From Bog-473 sp036489775 (lineage in GTDB: Bacteria > Actinomycetota > Acidimicrobiia > Acidimicrobiales > RAAP-2): a stretch of DNA of 64,000 nucleotides. Shown here piece by piece: positions 41,366 to 50,352 of this stretch (position 1 is the stretch's first letter; each line of letters starts with the position of its first letter). The stretch covers positions 10,982 through 74,981 of the forward strand of contig DASXFC010000008.1 in assembly GCA_036489775.1 (NCBI GenBank), written 5' to 3'. The notes beneath the pieces are model-generated. The model saw only the letters and a program-made list of their open reading frames with translations. It was not told the DNA's origin and did no database searches. The position numbers were made by a program, and so were the translations under genes.

Positions 41366-42655
41366 TCAGTCCGTCGTCGATCGGCCCCGAGGAACGTCGC
41401 GGAATGGGACGTCTTTGTCCACCGATCGCTCCCGGGGCATACCCAGGACCCGCTCGCTGATGACATTTCGTGCCATCTCGACCGTTCCGCCACCGATGCT
41501 GCCGGCCTGACGCATCAGATAGTTGATCGCGCTCTCCGACGACGCCGCGCCCTCCATCCAGGCAGCGCCGTCGGGGCCAGCAGCCTCGAACGTCAACGAG
41601 TTGATCCTTTGCTGCGCGCTGCCCTTGAACAGACGGATGATGGCGGCGGCCTGATCGGACAATTGCCCAGAACCGATGCGCTCACTGATCCGGGTGGCCA
41701 GCGCGTCGTTGACGATCTCGAGCATCCGGGCTTCACCGATCCGCTCGCGCATCGCCACATCATCGAGGACGCCGGCCTCCTGGGCATTGCGGAAGACGGC
41801 TGCGGCTTCCATTGTTCCGTGCACGACCCCGACGGGTTCGGTCACGTAGGGCGAGCTGTAGAGCATGCGTTCGTGGAACATCCAGCGGGTGCAGACAGTC
41901 CATCCATCGTCGACGTCGCCGACCCTGTCCGAGTCCGGCACGACCACGTCGGTCATAAATTCCTGGCAGAACTCCTTCGATCCGTTCAGCATCTCGATCC
42001 GGTGTACTTCCACATTGGGCTGATGGATCGGCAGCATGAAGACCGTCAGGCCCCGGTGCTTGGGCACGTCCCAGTTCGTCCGGGCCAGGCATAGGCCCCA
42101 ATCGGACCACCAGGCGCCGGTCGTCCATACCTTTGACCCGTTCAGCACCCACTGGTCGCCGTCACGGACCGCTGTCGTCAGCGCACCGGCCACGTCGGAA
42201 CCGCCGCCCGGCTCGGAGAGGAACTGCATCCAGAGTTCTTCTCCTCGGAAGATCGCCGGAAGATGGCCGAGCTTCTGCTCCTCGGTGCCGTACTCCAAGA
42301 GCACGGTGGCACACGGTGAGAGGGTTGGCACCTGTAGATGGACCGGGTACTCGAATCCGCTGATCTCCTCGTTGAACACAAGCTGATGCGCTGGCGTGAG
42401 GCCCTGACCCCCATAAGCCTTCGGAAAACAAATACCAGCCAGTTCGGCGTCGAACAGCATGCGCTGAATCACCCGCTGGCGGGCCACCGAGGCCAGCTCC
42501 TGCTCCTCGCTCACCACCGTGCGGCGACTCCGAAGCTCGTCCGGAGTCAGCTGCCGCAGGTTGGAGCGAATAAAGGTACGGGCTCGTACCCGGAAGGAGT
42601 CCAGGTCTTCGAATTCCTCCGCGCCTTCCATGGCGGCGGCTGGCAAGGCGCTCAT
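41366..42655 (-). CDS. Acyl-CoA dehydrogenase, larger member of an overlapping pair
   Basis: This 429-aa protein has the acyl-CoA dehydrogenase layout: AGICFPKAYGGQGLTP near residue 75, MQFLSEPGGGSDVAGALTTAVRDGDQWVLNGSKVWTTGAWW (substrate/FAD contact strands), then ARNVISERVLGMPRE at the end with the GSIGGGTVEMARN FAD-binding stretch. It removes two hydrogens from an acyl-CoA to give the 2-enoyl-CoA and passes them to electron-transfer flavoprotein. Its ATG overlaps the stop of the smaller dehydrogenase (42652-43794) by 4 bp, as in steroid-degradation alpha2beta2 enzymes where two different subunits form one active dehydrogenase. Confidence 0.9.
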   Translation of the reverse strand: MSALPAAAMEGAEEFEDLDSFRVRARTFIRSNLRQLTPDELRSRRTVVSEEQELASVARQRVIQRMLFDAELAGICFPKAYGGQGLTPAHQLVFNEEISGFEYPVHLQVPTLSPCATVLLEYGTEEQKLGHLPAIFRGEELWMQFLSEPGGGSDVAGALTTAVRDGDQWVLNGSKVWTTGAWWSDWGLCLARTNWDVPKHRGLTVFMLPIHQPNVEVHRIEMLNGSKEFCQEFMTDVVVPDSDRVGDVDDGWTVCTRWMFHERMLYSSPYVTEPVGVVHGTMEAAAVFRNAQEAGVLDDVAMRERIGEARMLEIVNDALATRISERIGSGQLSDQAAAIIRLFKGSAQQRINSLTFEAAGPDGAAWMEGAASSESAINYLMRQAGSIGGGTVEMARNVISERVLGMPRERSVDKDVPFRDVPRGRSTTD

Positions 42656-43794
42656 GCCGCCACCTCATTGCGCTGCTCCACGATGGCGGCGATGCGCTGC
42701 CGATGCACCGCCGGCGTCCCCGCCAGCGATCGGTTCACGATGAACCGGCGCAGGAAGAGATGGAGGTCGTGCTCGAAGGTGATACCGATACCGCCGTGCA
42801 GCTGCACGCAGTCCTGAAGGAGATCGGCCCCGTACTGGCCCACGTACGCCTTGGCCGTGCTGACCAGTTCATCGGCCGCGGCGGACCGCTCCTCGACGGC
42901 TTGGCAGGCGGCACTACTGATCGCGTGGCTGGCCTCGAGCCAGGTCAGCATGTCGGCGAAGCGATGTTTGAGCGCCTGGTAGGACGCCAACGGGCGCCCG
43001 AACGAGTACCGATCGAAGGCCCATTCGAGCGTCATGTCGAAACCTGATTGGAGGGTACCCACGGCCTCGGCGTTCAAGATCGACAGGGCAAGATGGAATT
43101 GCCGCTCCACGTCGGTCGCCGCCTCCAGCGGCGCTCCGACCACGGCATCGGGGCCGACCGCGACGCCGTCGAACCTCACTGCCCCGAAGCGTCGGCTCAG
43201 GTCGACCGTACCCATCGTCTCGATCGTCACGCCCGCAACCGAGGACGGCACCAGAACCTGAGTCACGCCGGTCTCGTCCCGAGCGGAGACCAGGAAGTGG
43301 CTGGCCTGGGCGGCCGACTCCACGTGTGGCACGCGACCTTCCAGGATGTAATCGGTGCCTTGTCGGTGCATGCTCACGCCGGGACGAAGGGCCCCTGCGC
43401 CGAGGCCCGCGGTGAGAACCGGCGCGCACCAGGTGACGATCCGCTCTCCGGTCAACAACCCGGTCAGAACGTCTGCATGTGCACCGTTCGTACTGAGCGC
43501 CCAGGCCGCCACATTCGTCGACAAGAGCGGACCCGGGGCAGCGCGGCGGCCGAACTCGTACGCCACCAAGCTCAGGTCAAGCAACCCGGCCCCGCTGATG
43601 GTTCCACCACCATGAGCGGCGTCGACTAATAGCGACGTCCACCCCAGCTCGGCCCCGTGACGCCAGTAACCGTCGCCGAAGCCAGCCGGATCGTGGCGCC
43701 GGCGGCGCAGCTCTGCCGGTGACGCGTGCTCATTGAGGAATCGTTGGGTGGTCGCCCGGAAGAACTCCTGGTCCTCGCTGAGCGCACCCAGCAT
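42652..43794 (-). CDS. Acyl-CoA dehydrogenase, smaller member of the pair
   Basis: This 380-aa protein begins MLGALSEDQEFFRATTQRFL and has AYEFGRRAAPGPLLST, the mid beta-domain (GRVPHVESAAQASHFLVSAR), FDMTLEWAFDRYSFGRPLASYQALKHRFADML (the typical YxxxRxxFGxPxxxxQxxxxxxA helix) and LHGGIGITFEHDLHLFLRR. The catalytic Glu expected near the C terminus of homotetrameric dehydrogenases is not evident, in keeping with a heteromeric partner. ATG 43794 is used; the frame open to 43983 is without family resemblance. Confidence 0.87.
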   Translation of the reverse strand: MLGALSEDQEFFRATTQRFLNEHASPAELRRRRHDPAGFGDGYWRHGAELGWTSLLVDAAHGGGTISGAGLLDLSLVAYEFGRRAAPGPLLSTNVAAWALSTNGAHADVLTGLLTGERIVTWCAPVLTAGLGAGALRPGVSMHRQGTDYILEGRVPHVESAAQASHFLVSARDETGVTQVLVPSSVAGVTIETMGTVDLSRRFGAVRFDGVAVGPDAVVGAPLEAATDVERQFHLALSILNAEAVGTLQSGFDMTLEWAFDRYSFGRPLASYQALKHRFADMLTWLEASHAISSAACQAVEERSAAADELVSTAKAYVGQYGADLLQDCVQLHGGIGITFEHDLHLFLRRFIVNRSLAGTPAVHRQRIAAIVEQRNEVAA

Positions 43795-43855
43795 CAAAAG
43801 GTACCGATCCCGCCTACCTCGGCGATGACATTCACCCTGGTCCCTCTGGGTGCTT

Positions 43856-45343
43856 CTAGCCGACGGGCCAGGAGACGGACTTGACCTCGAGATACTGCTC
43901 GAAGCCCGGTTCGCCGTTCTGGCGGCCGATCCCGCTGGCCTTGAACCCCCCGAACGGGAGGTCGGGTCCGTAGGGCGCACCACCGTTGATGCTCAGGCCA
44001 CCGGTCCGGATCCGCCGGGCCACCGCCAGCGAGCGCTCGACCGAGCCGGAGAACACGCCACCGGACAGCCCGTAGATGCTGTCGTTGGCGATCCGCACCG
44101 CGTCGTCCTCGGTGTCGTAGGGGATCACCACCAGGACCGGGCCGAAGATCTCCTCCTGAGCGATCGTCATGGAGTTGTCGACATCCACGAAGAGCGTCGG
44201 CTCCACCCAGTGGCCCTTGGCGAACTCCTCGCCAGCGGGGCGTCCGCCCCCGGTCACCAGCTTGGCGCCCTCGGCCTTGCCCTTTTCGATCAGACCCACC
44301 ACCCGCTCGCGCTGCTTGGCCGAGATCAGCGGGCCCATGAGCACGTCGGGACGTTGTGGGTCTCCGAACGGCACCGCCGAGTACAACGCCGTCAACAACT
44401 CCACACCCTCGTCATAGCGGGACCGGGGCAGGAGGAAGCGGGTCTGAATGGCACAGCCCTGTCCAGCGTGGAAGCAGGCACCCATGCCCATGAGGGTGGC
44501 CAAGCCGAGGTCGGCGTCCTCGAGGACGATGGTCGCTGACTTCCCACCGAGTTCGAGGAAGACGCGCTTCATGGTGGCCGCGCCCTTCTCCATGATCCGC
44601 CGACCGACGGCCGTGGAACCGGTGAACGAGATCATGTCGACCTTGGGCGAAAGCGTGAGTTCCTCGCCGACCAGGTGATCCGACGACGTGACGATGTTGA
44701 TGACGCCCGCCGGGATGTCGGTCTTCTCGGCGATCAGGCGGCCCAGGAAGGTGGCGTTCCACGGCGTGTCGGGCGCCGGCTTGATGATCATCGTGTTCCC
44801 GGTAGCCAGCGCCTGACCCACTTTGTGCAGCGTCACCTCGACCGGGAAGTTCCACGGCACGATGGCGCCGACGACGCCCACCGGCTCGCGCCAGTAACGG
44901 CGAGCGTCCACCGAGCCCGTGATGCTCTTGGCATCGGGCAGCACCGTTTCCCACTCGTACTCGTCGATGTGCTTGGCCGGCCAGGCCAAGCCTTCGGACA
45001 GCGGAGCGTCGAGCTGGGGGCCGTTGGTCGTCATGCGGGGGCAGCCGACTTCGAGGATCAGCTGCTCACGCAGTTCTTCCTGCTCGGCCTGCAGGGCCTC
45101 GTGCAGCTGCTCGAGGCACTGCTTGCGGAAGGCGTGGTTGGTGGCCCAGTCCGTCTCGTCGAAAGTACGGCGGGCGGCGTCGATGGCCCGGTGCATCTCG
45201 GCGGAGGAGGCGTCGGCCACCTGCCCCAACAGCTCCTCGTTGGCCGGGTTGAAGTTGTCGAAGGTTTTGCCCGAATCGGCATCGACCAACTTCCCGTCGA
45301 TGAGCATGCGCTGCTCGGGATTCACCTTCACTGCCTCGCTCAC
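43856..45343 (-). CDS. Aldehyde dehydrogenase (NAD(P)-dependent)
   Basis: This 495-aa protein has all marks of the ALDH superfamily: PWNFPVEVTLHKVGQALATGNTMIIKPAP (cofactor contacts), FTGSTAVGRRI, the catalytic Glu in LELGGKSATIV (near 264) and catalytic Cys in FHAGQGCAIQTR (near 296), then EEIFGPVL and PFGGFKASGIGRQNGEPG. It oxidises an aldehyde to the acid. GTG 45343, nine bases after AAGGAAAAGG, gives the usual length; the frame open to 45628 is not used. It diverges from the thioesterase gene across a shared operator-like site. Confidence 0.95.
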   Translation of the reverse strand: MSEAVKVNPEQRMLIDGKLVDADSGKTFDNFNPANEELLGQVADASSAEMHRAIDAARRTFDETDWATNHAFRKQCLEQLHEALQAEQEELREQLILEVGCPRMTTNGPQLDAPLSEGLAWPAKHIDEYEWETVLPDAKSITGSVDARRYWREPVGVVGAIVPWNFPVEVTLHKVGQALATGNTMIIKPAPDTPWNATFLGRLIAEKTDIPAGVINIVTSSDHLVGEELTLSPKVDMISFTGSTAVGRRIMEKGAATMKRVFLELGGKSATIVLEDADLGLATLMGMGACFHAGQGCAIQTRFLLPRSRYDEGVELLTALYSAVPFGDPQRPDVLMGPLISAKQRERVVGLIEKGKAEGAKLVTGGGRPAGEEFAKGHWVEPTLFVDVDNSMTIAQEEIFGPVLVVIPYDTEDDAVRIANDSIYGLSGGVFSGSVERSLAVARRIRTGGLSINGGAPYGPDLPFGGFKASGIGRQNGEPGFEQYLEVKSVSWPVG

Positions 45344-45468
45344 AGTCCTTTTCCTTCCGTCGTCCTGATCGGCGGCCCACCCACGCAGGCTGTCGCGCAG
45401 AGCGTGACATACAGCCCATGGGTCGGGCACATAGCCCCAAGGCGCCCTGTTCGGGAGGGTATCTGACT

Positions 45469-45486
45469 TTGACGTCGCCGTCAAAA
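45469..45486 (+). promoter_or_regulatory. Putative operator, site 5 (aldehyde dehydrogenase/thioesterase intergenic)
   Basis: TTGACGTCGCCGTCAAAA is the most symmetric copy: TTTGACG-TCGC-CGTCAAA is a perfect 7-bp inverted repeat. Its TTGACG could also serve as a -35 element with TATGAT (45494-45499) as -10, spacer 19 bp, so binding would hide the promoter. Confidence 0.7.
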
Positions 45487-45575
45487 ATCTGCATATGATG
45501 CCCTTTCCTCGAAATTGCCCCGCCACCTGGGCCGATCGGGCAAAGTGGCGCCGACATAGTGGAGAAGGAGGCCCG

Positions 45576-46406
45576 ATGCCGACGATGCAGGAGTTCCTCG
45601 ACGCCCTGACCCTCGAGCCGGTTGACAAGGATCGCTACCGAGCGTCCAACCTGCCCGACGAGCATGGGATCGTCTTCGGGGGTCAACTCCTGGCGCAATC
45701 GGTCATGGCCGGGCTGACCGGTCAGGAGGGGAAGTCGGTCAAGACGATCCACACCGTCTTCGCCCGGGCGGGGTCGCCCGACTCCCCGCTCGACATCACG
45801 GTCGACCGGATGCACGGCGGCCGCTCACTCGCCAGCAGCACCGTGACCATCACCCAAGGGGACCAGGTGGTCACCCGTTCACTGGTGCTGCTGAGCGCGG
45901 ACGAGCCGGACATCATCCGGCACGCCGACTCACCCGGTTCGACCTCTCACCCCGACGATGTCGCCGGCCACCTCAGACAGAACGGCGCCTGGGAGATCGG
46001 CATCGTCGGAGCGGTCGACCTGAGCGATCCCGAGCTGGTCGGCCCACCGGAACTCAACGTCTGGGTGCGCTTTGCTGGTGCACCTGACGACCCGGCGACG
46101 GACCAGGCACTGGTGGCCTACTCGACCGACGGCTTCCTCATCGGCACCGCCATGCGCCCACACGCCGGGGTCGGTCAAGCCCAGGCTCATCGCACACTCT
46201 CGACCGGTGTGCTCAGCCACACGCTCACGTACCACGAGCGGTGCCCGGCCGCCGAATGGCATTTGCTCGAGCAGTGGAGTTCGTTCGCCGGCCATGGGCG
46301 AAGCTACGGGCGGGGGGACATCTTCCGGTCCGACGGGCAGCTGGCCGCCTCGTTCGTCCAGGACGCCCTCCTCCGCGCCCGTGCCGGGGGTAGCGGGAAG
46401 CTCTAA
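45576..46406 (+). CDS. Acyl-CoA thioesterase II (TesB-type double hot-dog)
   Basis: This 276-aa protein has DEHGIVFGGQLLAQSVMAGLTG and KTIHTVFARAGSPDSPLDITVDRMHGGRSLASSTVTITQGD in the first hot-dog and DGFLIGTAMRPHAGVGQAQAHRTLSTGVLSHTLTYHE in the second, the two halves of TesB-like thioesterases that hydrolyse medium- and long-chain acyl-CoAs. GGAGAAGGAG precedes the ATG; the frame extends to 45495 without family resemblance. Confidence 0.9.
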   Translation: MPTMQEFLDALTLEPVDKDRYRASNLPDEHGIVFGGQLLAQSVMAGLTGQEGKSVKTIHTVFARAGSPDSPLDITVDRMHGGRSLASSTVTITQGDQVVTRSLVLLSADEPDIIRHADSPGSTSHPDDVAGHLRQNGAWEIGIVGAVDLSDPELVGPPELNVWVRFAGAPDDPATDQALVAYSTDGFLIGTAMRPHAGVGQAQAHRTLSTGVLSHTLTYHERCPAAEWHLLEQWSSFAGHGRSYGRGDIFRSDGQLAASFVQDALLRARAGGSGKL

Positions 46407-46457
46407 CTCGGTGGGGGCGCATACTGTTTCGTCGCCCCACGAACCAGGGAGGCAGCA

Positions 46458-47243
46458 GTGTCAGAGGAATTAGGGGCAGCAGGTTTGCGCTTCGACCGTG
46501 AAGGGCCGATCGCCTGGTGCACCATCGACCGACCCGAAGCACGCAATGCCCTCACGCCGGCCATGTACTTCGGCATCAAGCGGGCCGTCCGCATCGTCAA
46601 CCAGGACCCTGACCTGGCGGCGCTCATCATCACCGGGACCGGCGACGTGTTCGCTCCCGGCGGCGACCTGGGCGGGCGGAGCGAACCGGGTGACGAGCCG
46701 ACACCCGATATCGGTCACGACATCCTGCCGTTTCTCACCATCCGGGACAGCCGGGCCCCGGTGGTCGCGGCGGTCAACGGGATCTGCCAGGCCGGTGGGC
46801 TCTTGATCGCCATGCTGTCCGACATCGCGGTGGTCAGCGACCGCGCCACCTTCCGCGTCCCCGAGCTGCTCCGTGGCATCCCCGACGCCACTTATGCCGC
46901 CGTCCTGCCGGCGCACGTCGGGATCGCGGTGGCCCGGGACCTCCTTCTCTCGGCCCGCCGCTTCGATGCCGCCGAGGCATTGCGGTTGGGGTTGATCTCC
47001 CGGGTCGTCCCGCACGACCAGCTCCGGGAGGCGGCACTCAGCGCGGCATGGGAGATCCTGCAGACACCTCCAATGGCGCGTATGCAGGTGAAGCGCATGC
47101 TCAACGAGCGCTACGGGTTGATCGACTACCAGACCATGTTCTGGGCCCTCGACGAGTCACCCGAACCGCGTGAGGGAATGAACGCCTTCATGGAAAAACG
47201 TCCGCCCAACTGGGTGCCCGAGGGCATGCCTTCCGAGGAGTAA
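46458..47243 (+). CDS. Enoyl-CoA hydratase
   Basis: This 261-aa crotonase has AWCTIDRPEARNALTPAMYFGIK, the oxyanion segments TGTGDVFAPGGDLGGRSE and AAVNGICQAGGLLIAMLSDIAVVS, RVPELLRGIPDATYAAVLP (position of a catalytic Glu) and the C-terminal MEKRPPNWV. The start is GTG after CAGGGAGG. It converges with the TetR gene 3 bp downstream. Probably co-transcribed with the thioesterase before it. Confidence 0.88.
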   Translation: MSEELGAAGLRFDREGPIAWCTIDRPEARNALTPAMYFGIKRAVRIVNQDPDLAALIITGTGDVFAPGGDLGGRSEPGDEPTPDIGHDILPFLTIRDSRAPVVAAVNGICQAGGLLIAMLSDIAVVSDRATFRVPELLRGIPDATYAAVLPAHVGIAVARDLLLSARRFDAAEALRLGLISRVVPHDQLREAALSAAWEILQTPPMARMQVKRMLNERYGLIDYQTMFWALDESPEPREGMNAFMEKRPPNWVPEGMPSEE

Positions 47244-47246
47244 CGC

Positions 47247-47894
47247 CTACCGGGTCACCGCACGCAGGCAGAACTCGGCCACCCGCTCCACCTCACTGCG
47301 AGTGGGCACCGCCTGACGCCACAGCCAATCAGAGAGCAAGCCGAGAACCCCGTGAGCCACCAATGCGGCGTCGAGTTCGGGCTGGGTACTCCCCAGCTCA
47401 CGGAATGGTTCGTGGAGCAATGGGGCCAGCGGCGTACTGGCGAAGTGCCGGCCGGCGGCCAGCCCACCACCGGCGCTGCTGGCGTTCCAGAGCACCGCCA
47501 GCGTGGCGGACGCACTTTCCCGTGCGGCCTGGGCCAGCACGCCCCTGACCCACTGGCGCACCTGACCCTCCGGGCTGGATTCTTTGGCCATCTGGTGCTC
47601 GAGGTAACCCCGCAGACGTTCCGCACCGTCTTCGAGGATGGCGGCGACCAGGTCGTCCTTCGACTTGAAGTGCCGGTAGAAGGCATCGTTGGACAACCCC
47701 GCCGCGGCCACGATGTCCGCCACCCGGGGCCGCGCCTCGGTGCCCCGCTCCCGCATGAGCTCCAAGGCAGCATCGAGCAGCCCGCGCACCTCGCTGGCGT
47801 ATTCCCCTTCGCGTTTGGCCAGGCTGCGCCGCACGATCTTGTCGGCCACGTCGGAGGCATCGGTCGGTATTGCGTTCTGAATAGTCAGAATCAT
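47247..47894 (-). CDS. TetR-family regulator
   Basis: This 215-aa protein (from ATG 47894) has the TetR helix-turn-helix: RGLLDAALELMRERG and RVADIVAAAGLSNDAFYRHFKSKDDLVAAIL. Its start codon sits in the centre of a perfect palindrome (47886-47900), so it could repress itself and the divergent acyl-CoA dehydrogenase that starts 29 bp away. The ATG lacks a clear ribosome site, so translation may be leaderless or start at 47924. Confidence 0.88.
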   Translation of the reverse strand: MILTIQNAIPTDASDVADKIVRRSLAKREGEYASEVRGLLDAALELMRERGTEARPRVADIVAAAGLSNDAFYRHFKSKDDLVAAILEDGAERLRGYLEHQMAKESSPEGQVRQWVRGVLAQAARESASATLAVLWNASSAGGGLAAGRHFASTPLAPLLHEPFRELGSTQPELDAALVAHGVLGLLSDWLWRQAVPTRSEVERVAEFCLRAVTR

Positions 47895-47900
47895 ATTCTG
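47886..47900. promoter_or_regulatory. Palindromic operator overlapping the TetR start codon
   Basis: CAGAAT-CAT-ATTCTG is a perfect 6-bp inverted repeat whose centre is the start codon of the leftward TetR gene. It also lies 23 bp before the rightward acyl-CoA dehydrogenase, so one bound regulator could control both. Confidence 0.6.
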
Positions 47901-47922
47901 TCCGCAACGAAGGGAGGGGCCC

Positions 47923-49224
47923 ATGGCATGGGACTTCGAGACAGACCCCGACTACCAAGAGCAGCTCGACTGGGTCGACACGTTCGTCCGCGAGGAGGTT
48001 GAACCCCTCGATCTGGCCTTCCCCCACCTCCAGTTCACCCCACTGGAGGGCAAGCGCCGGGAAGCCGTCGACCCGCTCAAAGAGGAAGTGCGCCGCCATG
48101 GCCTGTGGGCCACCCATCTCGGGCCCGATCTCGGCGGCCAGGGCTACGGCCAGCTCAAGCTGGCCCTGCTCAACGAGATTTTGGGCCGGTCCGCGTGGGC
48201 CCCCATCGTCTTTGGATGCCAGGCCCCCGATACCGGCAACGCCGAGATCATCGCCCACTACGGCACACCCGAGCAGAAGGAGCGCTACCTCCAACCACTG
48301 CTCAATGGCGAATGCTTCTCCTGCTACTCGATGACCGAACCGCAGGCCGGCGCCGACCCGACCATGTTCACCACCCGGGCGGAGAAGGACGGCGACGAGT
48401 GGGTCATCAACGGGTGGAAGTTCTTCTCGTCCAACGCCCGGACGGCGGCCTTCCTGATCGTGATGGCCGTGACCAACCCCGAGGTCAACCCGTACCAGGG
48501 GATGTCCATGTTCCTGGTTCCGACCGACACACCGGGCGTGAACATCGTGCGCAACGTCGGGCTCTACGGCGAGCCGGTCAACGAAGGCTCGCACGCGCTC
48601 ATCCACTACGAGGACGTGCGGGTCCCCGCTGATGCCCTCCTGGGCGGCGAGGGCCAGGCCTTCGTGATCGCACAGACTCGCCTGGGTGGCGGGCGCATCC
48701 ACCACGCCATGCGAACCATCGGCATGGCGCAGAGAGCTATCGACATGATGTGCGAGCGAGCGCTCAGCCGTGAAACCCAGGGCAGCTTGCTGGCGGACAA
48801 GCAGTTCGTGCAGGGCTACATCGCCGATTCCTACGCCCAGCTGGTTCAGTTCCGGCTCTTCGTCTTGTACACGGCGTGGGAGATCGACAAGTACAACGAC
48901 TACAAGCGAGTCCGCAAGGACATCTCCACGGCCAAGGTGGTGATGCCCACGGTGCTGCACGACATCGCATGGCGCGCCATGCAAGTGCACGGTGCGCTGG
49001 GGACAAGCAACGAGATGCCCTTCATGGGGATGGTGCACGCGGCCGGGGTCATGGGGCTGGCCGACGGGCCAACCGAAGTGCACAAGGTCACGGTCGCTCG
49101 TCAGGTGCTCCGGGACTACCAGCCCAGTGACGACCTGTGGCCCACTCAGTGGCTGCCCAAGCGGGAGGCGGCGGCCAAGGAGAAGTTCGCCCAATACCTC
49201 GAACTGGAAGTGGGGAACCTTTGA
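47923..49224 (+). CDS. Acyl-CoA dehydrogenase, ACAD10/11-like
   Basis: This 433-aa protein has GPDLGGQGYGQLKLALLNE, MTEPQAGADPTMFTTRAEKDGDEWVINGWKFFSSNARTAAF (the beta-domain motif), LGGGRIHHAMRTIGMAQRAIDMMCERALSRETQGSLLADKQFV and MQVHGALGTSNEMPFMGMVHAAG, the forms seen in ACAD10/11-type dehydrogenases (the helix G-x-R-I-H-H-[AC]-M-R). The next gene is an aminoglycoside-phosphotransferase-like kinase overlapping by 4 bp, matching the other domain of ACAD10/11. Those enzymes convert 4-hydroxyacyl-CoAs by phosphorylation and elimination in mammals. Confidence 0.9.
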   Translation: MAWDFETDPDYQEQLDWVDTFVREEVEPLDLAFPHLQFTPLEGKRREAVDPLKEEVRRHGLWATHLGPDLGGQGYGQLKLALLNEILGRSAWAPIVFGCQAPDTGNAEIIAHYGTPEQKERYLQPLLNGECFSCYSMTEPQAGADPTMFTTRAEKDGDEWVINGWKFFSSNARTAAFLIVMAVTNPEVNPYQGMSMFLVPTDTPGVNIVRNVGLYGEPVNEGSHALIHYEDVRVPADALLGGEGQAFVIAQTRLGGGRIHHAMRTIGMAQRAIDMMCERALSRETQGSLLADKQFVQGYIADSYAQLVQFRLFVLYTAWEIDKYNDYKRVRKDISTAKVVMPTVLHDIAWRAMQVHGALGTSNEMPFMGMVHAAGVMGLADGPTEVHKVTVARQVLRDYQPSDDLWPTQWLPKREAAAKEKFAQYLELEVGNL

Positions 49225-50285
49225 GTACCGACGCACCCGGCGAACCCACCCTGGCCGACGCCGGTGCGCTGGTGTCCTGGTTGGATGCCCAGGGTCTCGG
49301 GGTAGGAGCACCTCTCGAGTACCGGTACATCTCGGGGGGAAGCCAGAACGAGATCTACGAGTTACGGCGGGGAGACCTGCACTGCGCCATGCGCATCCCG
49401 CCCTCGAGTGCACCGGCGTCGCGCGACGACGGGATCGTGAGGGAGTGGAGGATCATCGAGGCCCTGACCGGCACCGACGTGCCCCACACCGAGGCCATCG
49501 CGGTCTGCACCGATCAGTCGGTGCTGGGTCGGACCTTCTACCTCATGGGTTTCGTCGACGGCTGGTCCCCCATCTCGACTGGTCGGCAATGGCCGGCGCC
49601 CTTCGACATCGACCTCAAGCAACGTGCCGGCCTCGCTTTGCAACTGGTCGAAGGCATCGCCCTCCTGTCCCAGGTCGATTGGGAGACCAAGGGCCTGGGC
49701 GACCTGGGTCGGCCCGACGGGTTCCACGAACGCCAGGTGGACCGCTGGACGTCGTTTCTCGAACGCATCAAGGGCCGCGAGCTCCCCGGCTTCGCCGAAA
49801 CCGCGGCCTGGCTCCGGGCCCACCGCCCCATCGACTACGTCCCCGGCTTGATGCACGGCGACTACCAGTTCGCCAACGTGATGTTCCGCCACGGCGCACC
49901 GGCACAGCTGGCCGCCATCGTGGACTGGGAGATGGGAACCGTCGGCGATCCCAAACTCGACCTGGGCTGGGTCATCCACACGTGGCCCGGAGACGGCGAA
50001 GAGGAAGGGGACCGTGTGGGCAGCTACGTCGACATGACCGGCATGCCCTCTCGCGACGCGGTGCTGGCCCACTACGCCGGCACCTCAGGCCGGCAGGTCG
50101 ACGACATCGATTACTACTGCGTCCTGGCCAAGTGGAAGCTGGCCGTCGTCCTCGAGCAGGGTTATCAGCGGGCCGGGAACGACGAGAAACTGCAGGCCTT
50201 CGGTCCGATCGTGCTCGACCTCATGGCTGGCGCGGCCAACCTGGCCGAATCCACCGACTACTCGGTGCTGGCGCCCGCCGGCTGA
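49221..50285 (+). CDS. APH-family kinase, ACAD10/11 kinase-domain homologue
   Basis: This 354-aa protein starts at TTG 49221 in a TTGA overlap with the acyl-CoA dehydrogenase. It has a protein-kinase-like fold: GGSQNEIYELRRG (nucleotide loop), MRIPPSS (Lys/Arg strand), the Brenner motif LMHGDYQFANVMF (catalytic Asp near 213) and IVDWEMGTVGDPKLDLGW (metal-binding Asp). The same motif set appears in the N-terminal half of ACAD10/ACAD11. The likely role is phosphorylating a hydroxyacyl-CoA before the dehydrogenase eliminates phosphate (family knowledge plus context). Confidence 0.88.
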   Translation: MSTDAPGEPTLADAGALVSWLDAQGLGVGAPLEYRYISGGSQNEIYELRRGDLHCAMRIPPSSAPASRDDGIVREWRIIEALTGTDVPHTEAIAVCTDQSVLGRTFYLMGFVDGWSPISTGRQWPAPFDIDLKQRAGLALQLVEGIALLSQVDWETKGLGDLGRPDGFHERQVDRWTSFLERIKGRELPGFAETAAWLRAHRPIDYVPGLMHGDYQFANVMFRHGAPAQLAAIVDWEMGTVGDPKLDLGWVIHTWPGDGEEEGDRVGSYVDMTGMPSRDAVLAHYAGTSGRQVDDIDYYCVLAKWKLAVVLEQGYQRAGNDEKLQAFGPIVLDLMAGAANLAESTDYSVLAPAG

Positions 50286-50352
50286 CATCGACGCGGCACG
50301 GCGTTTTGTCGGCGATGGGCAAGGTGGTGCTCCTGATGAGGTCCGTCTAATG

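Noticed and set aside
47398..49413. Minus-strand frame of 671 aa
   Set aside because: It runs antisense to a clear acyl-CoA dehydrogenase and has no recognisable motif; long antisense frames are expected in high-GC DNA.
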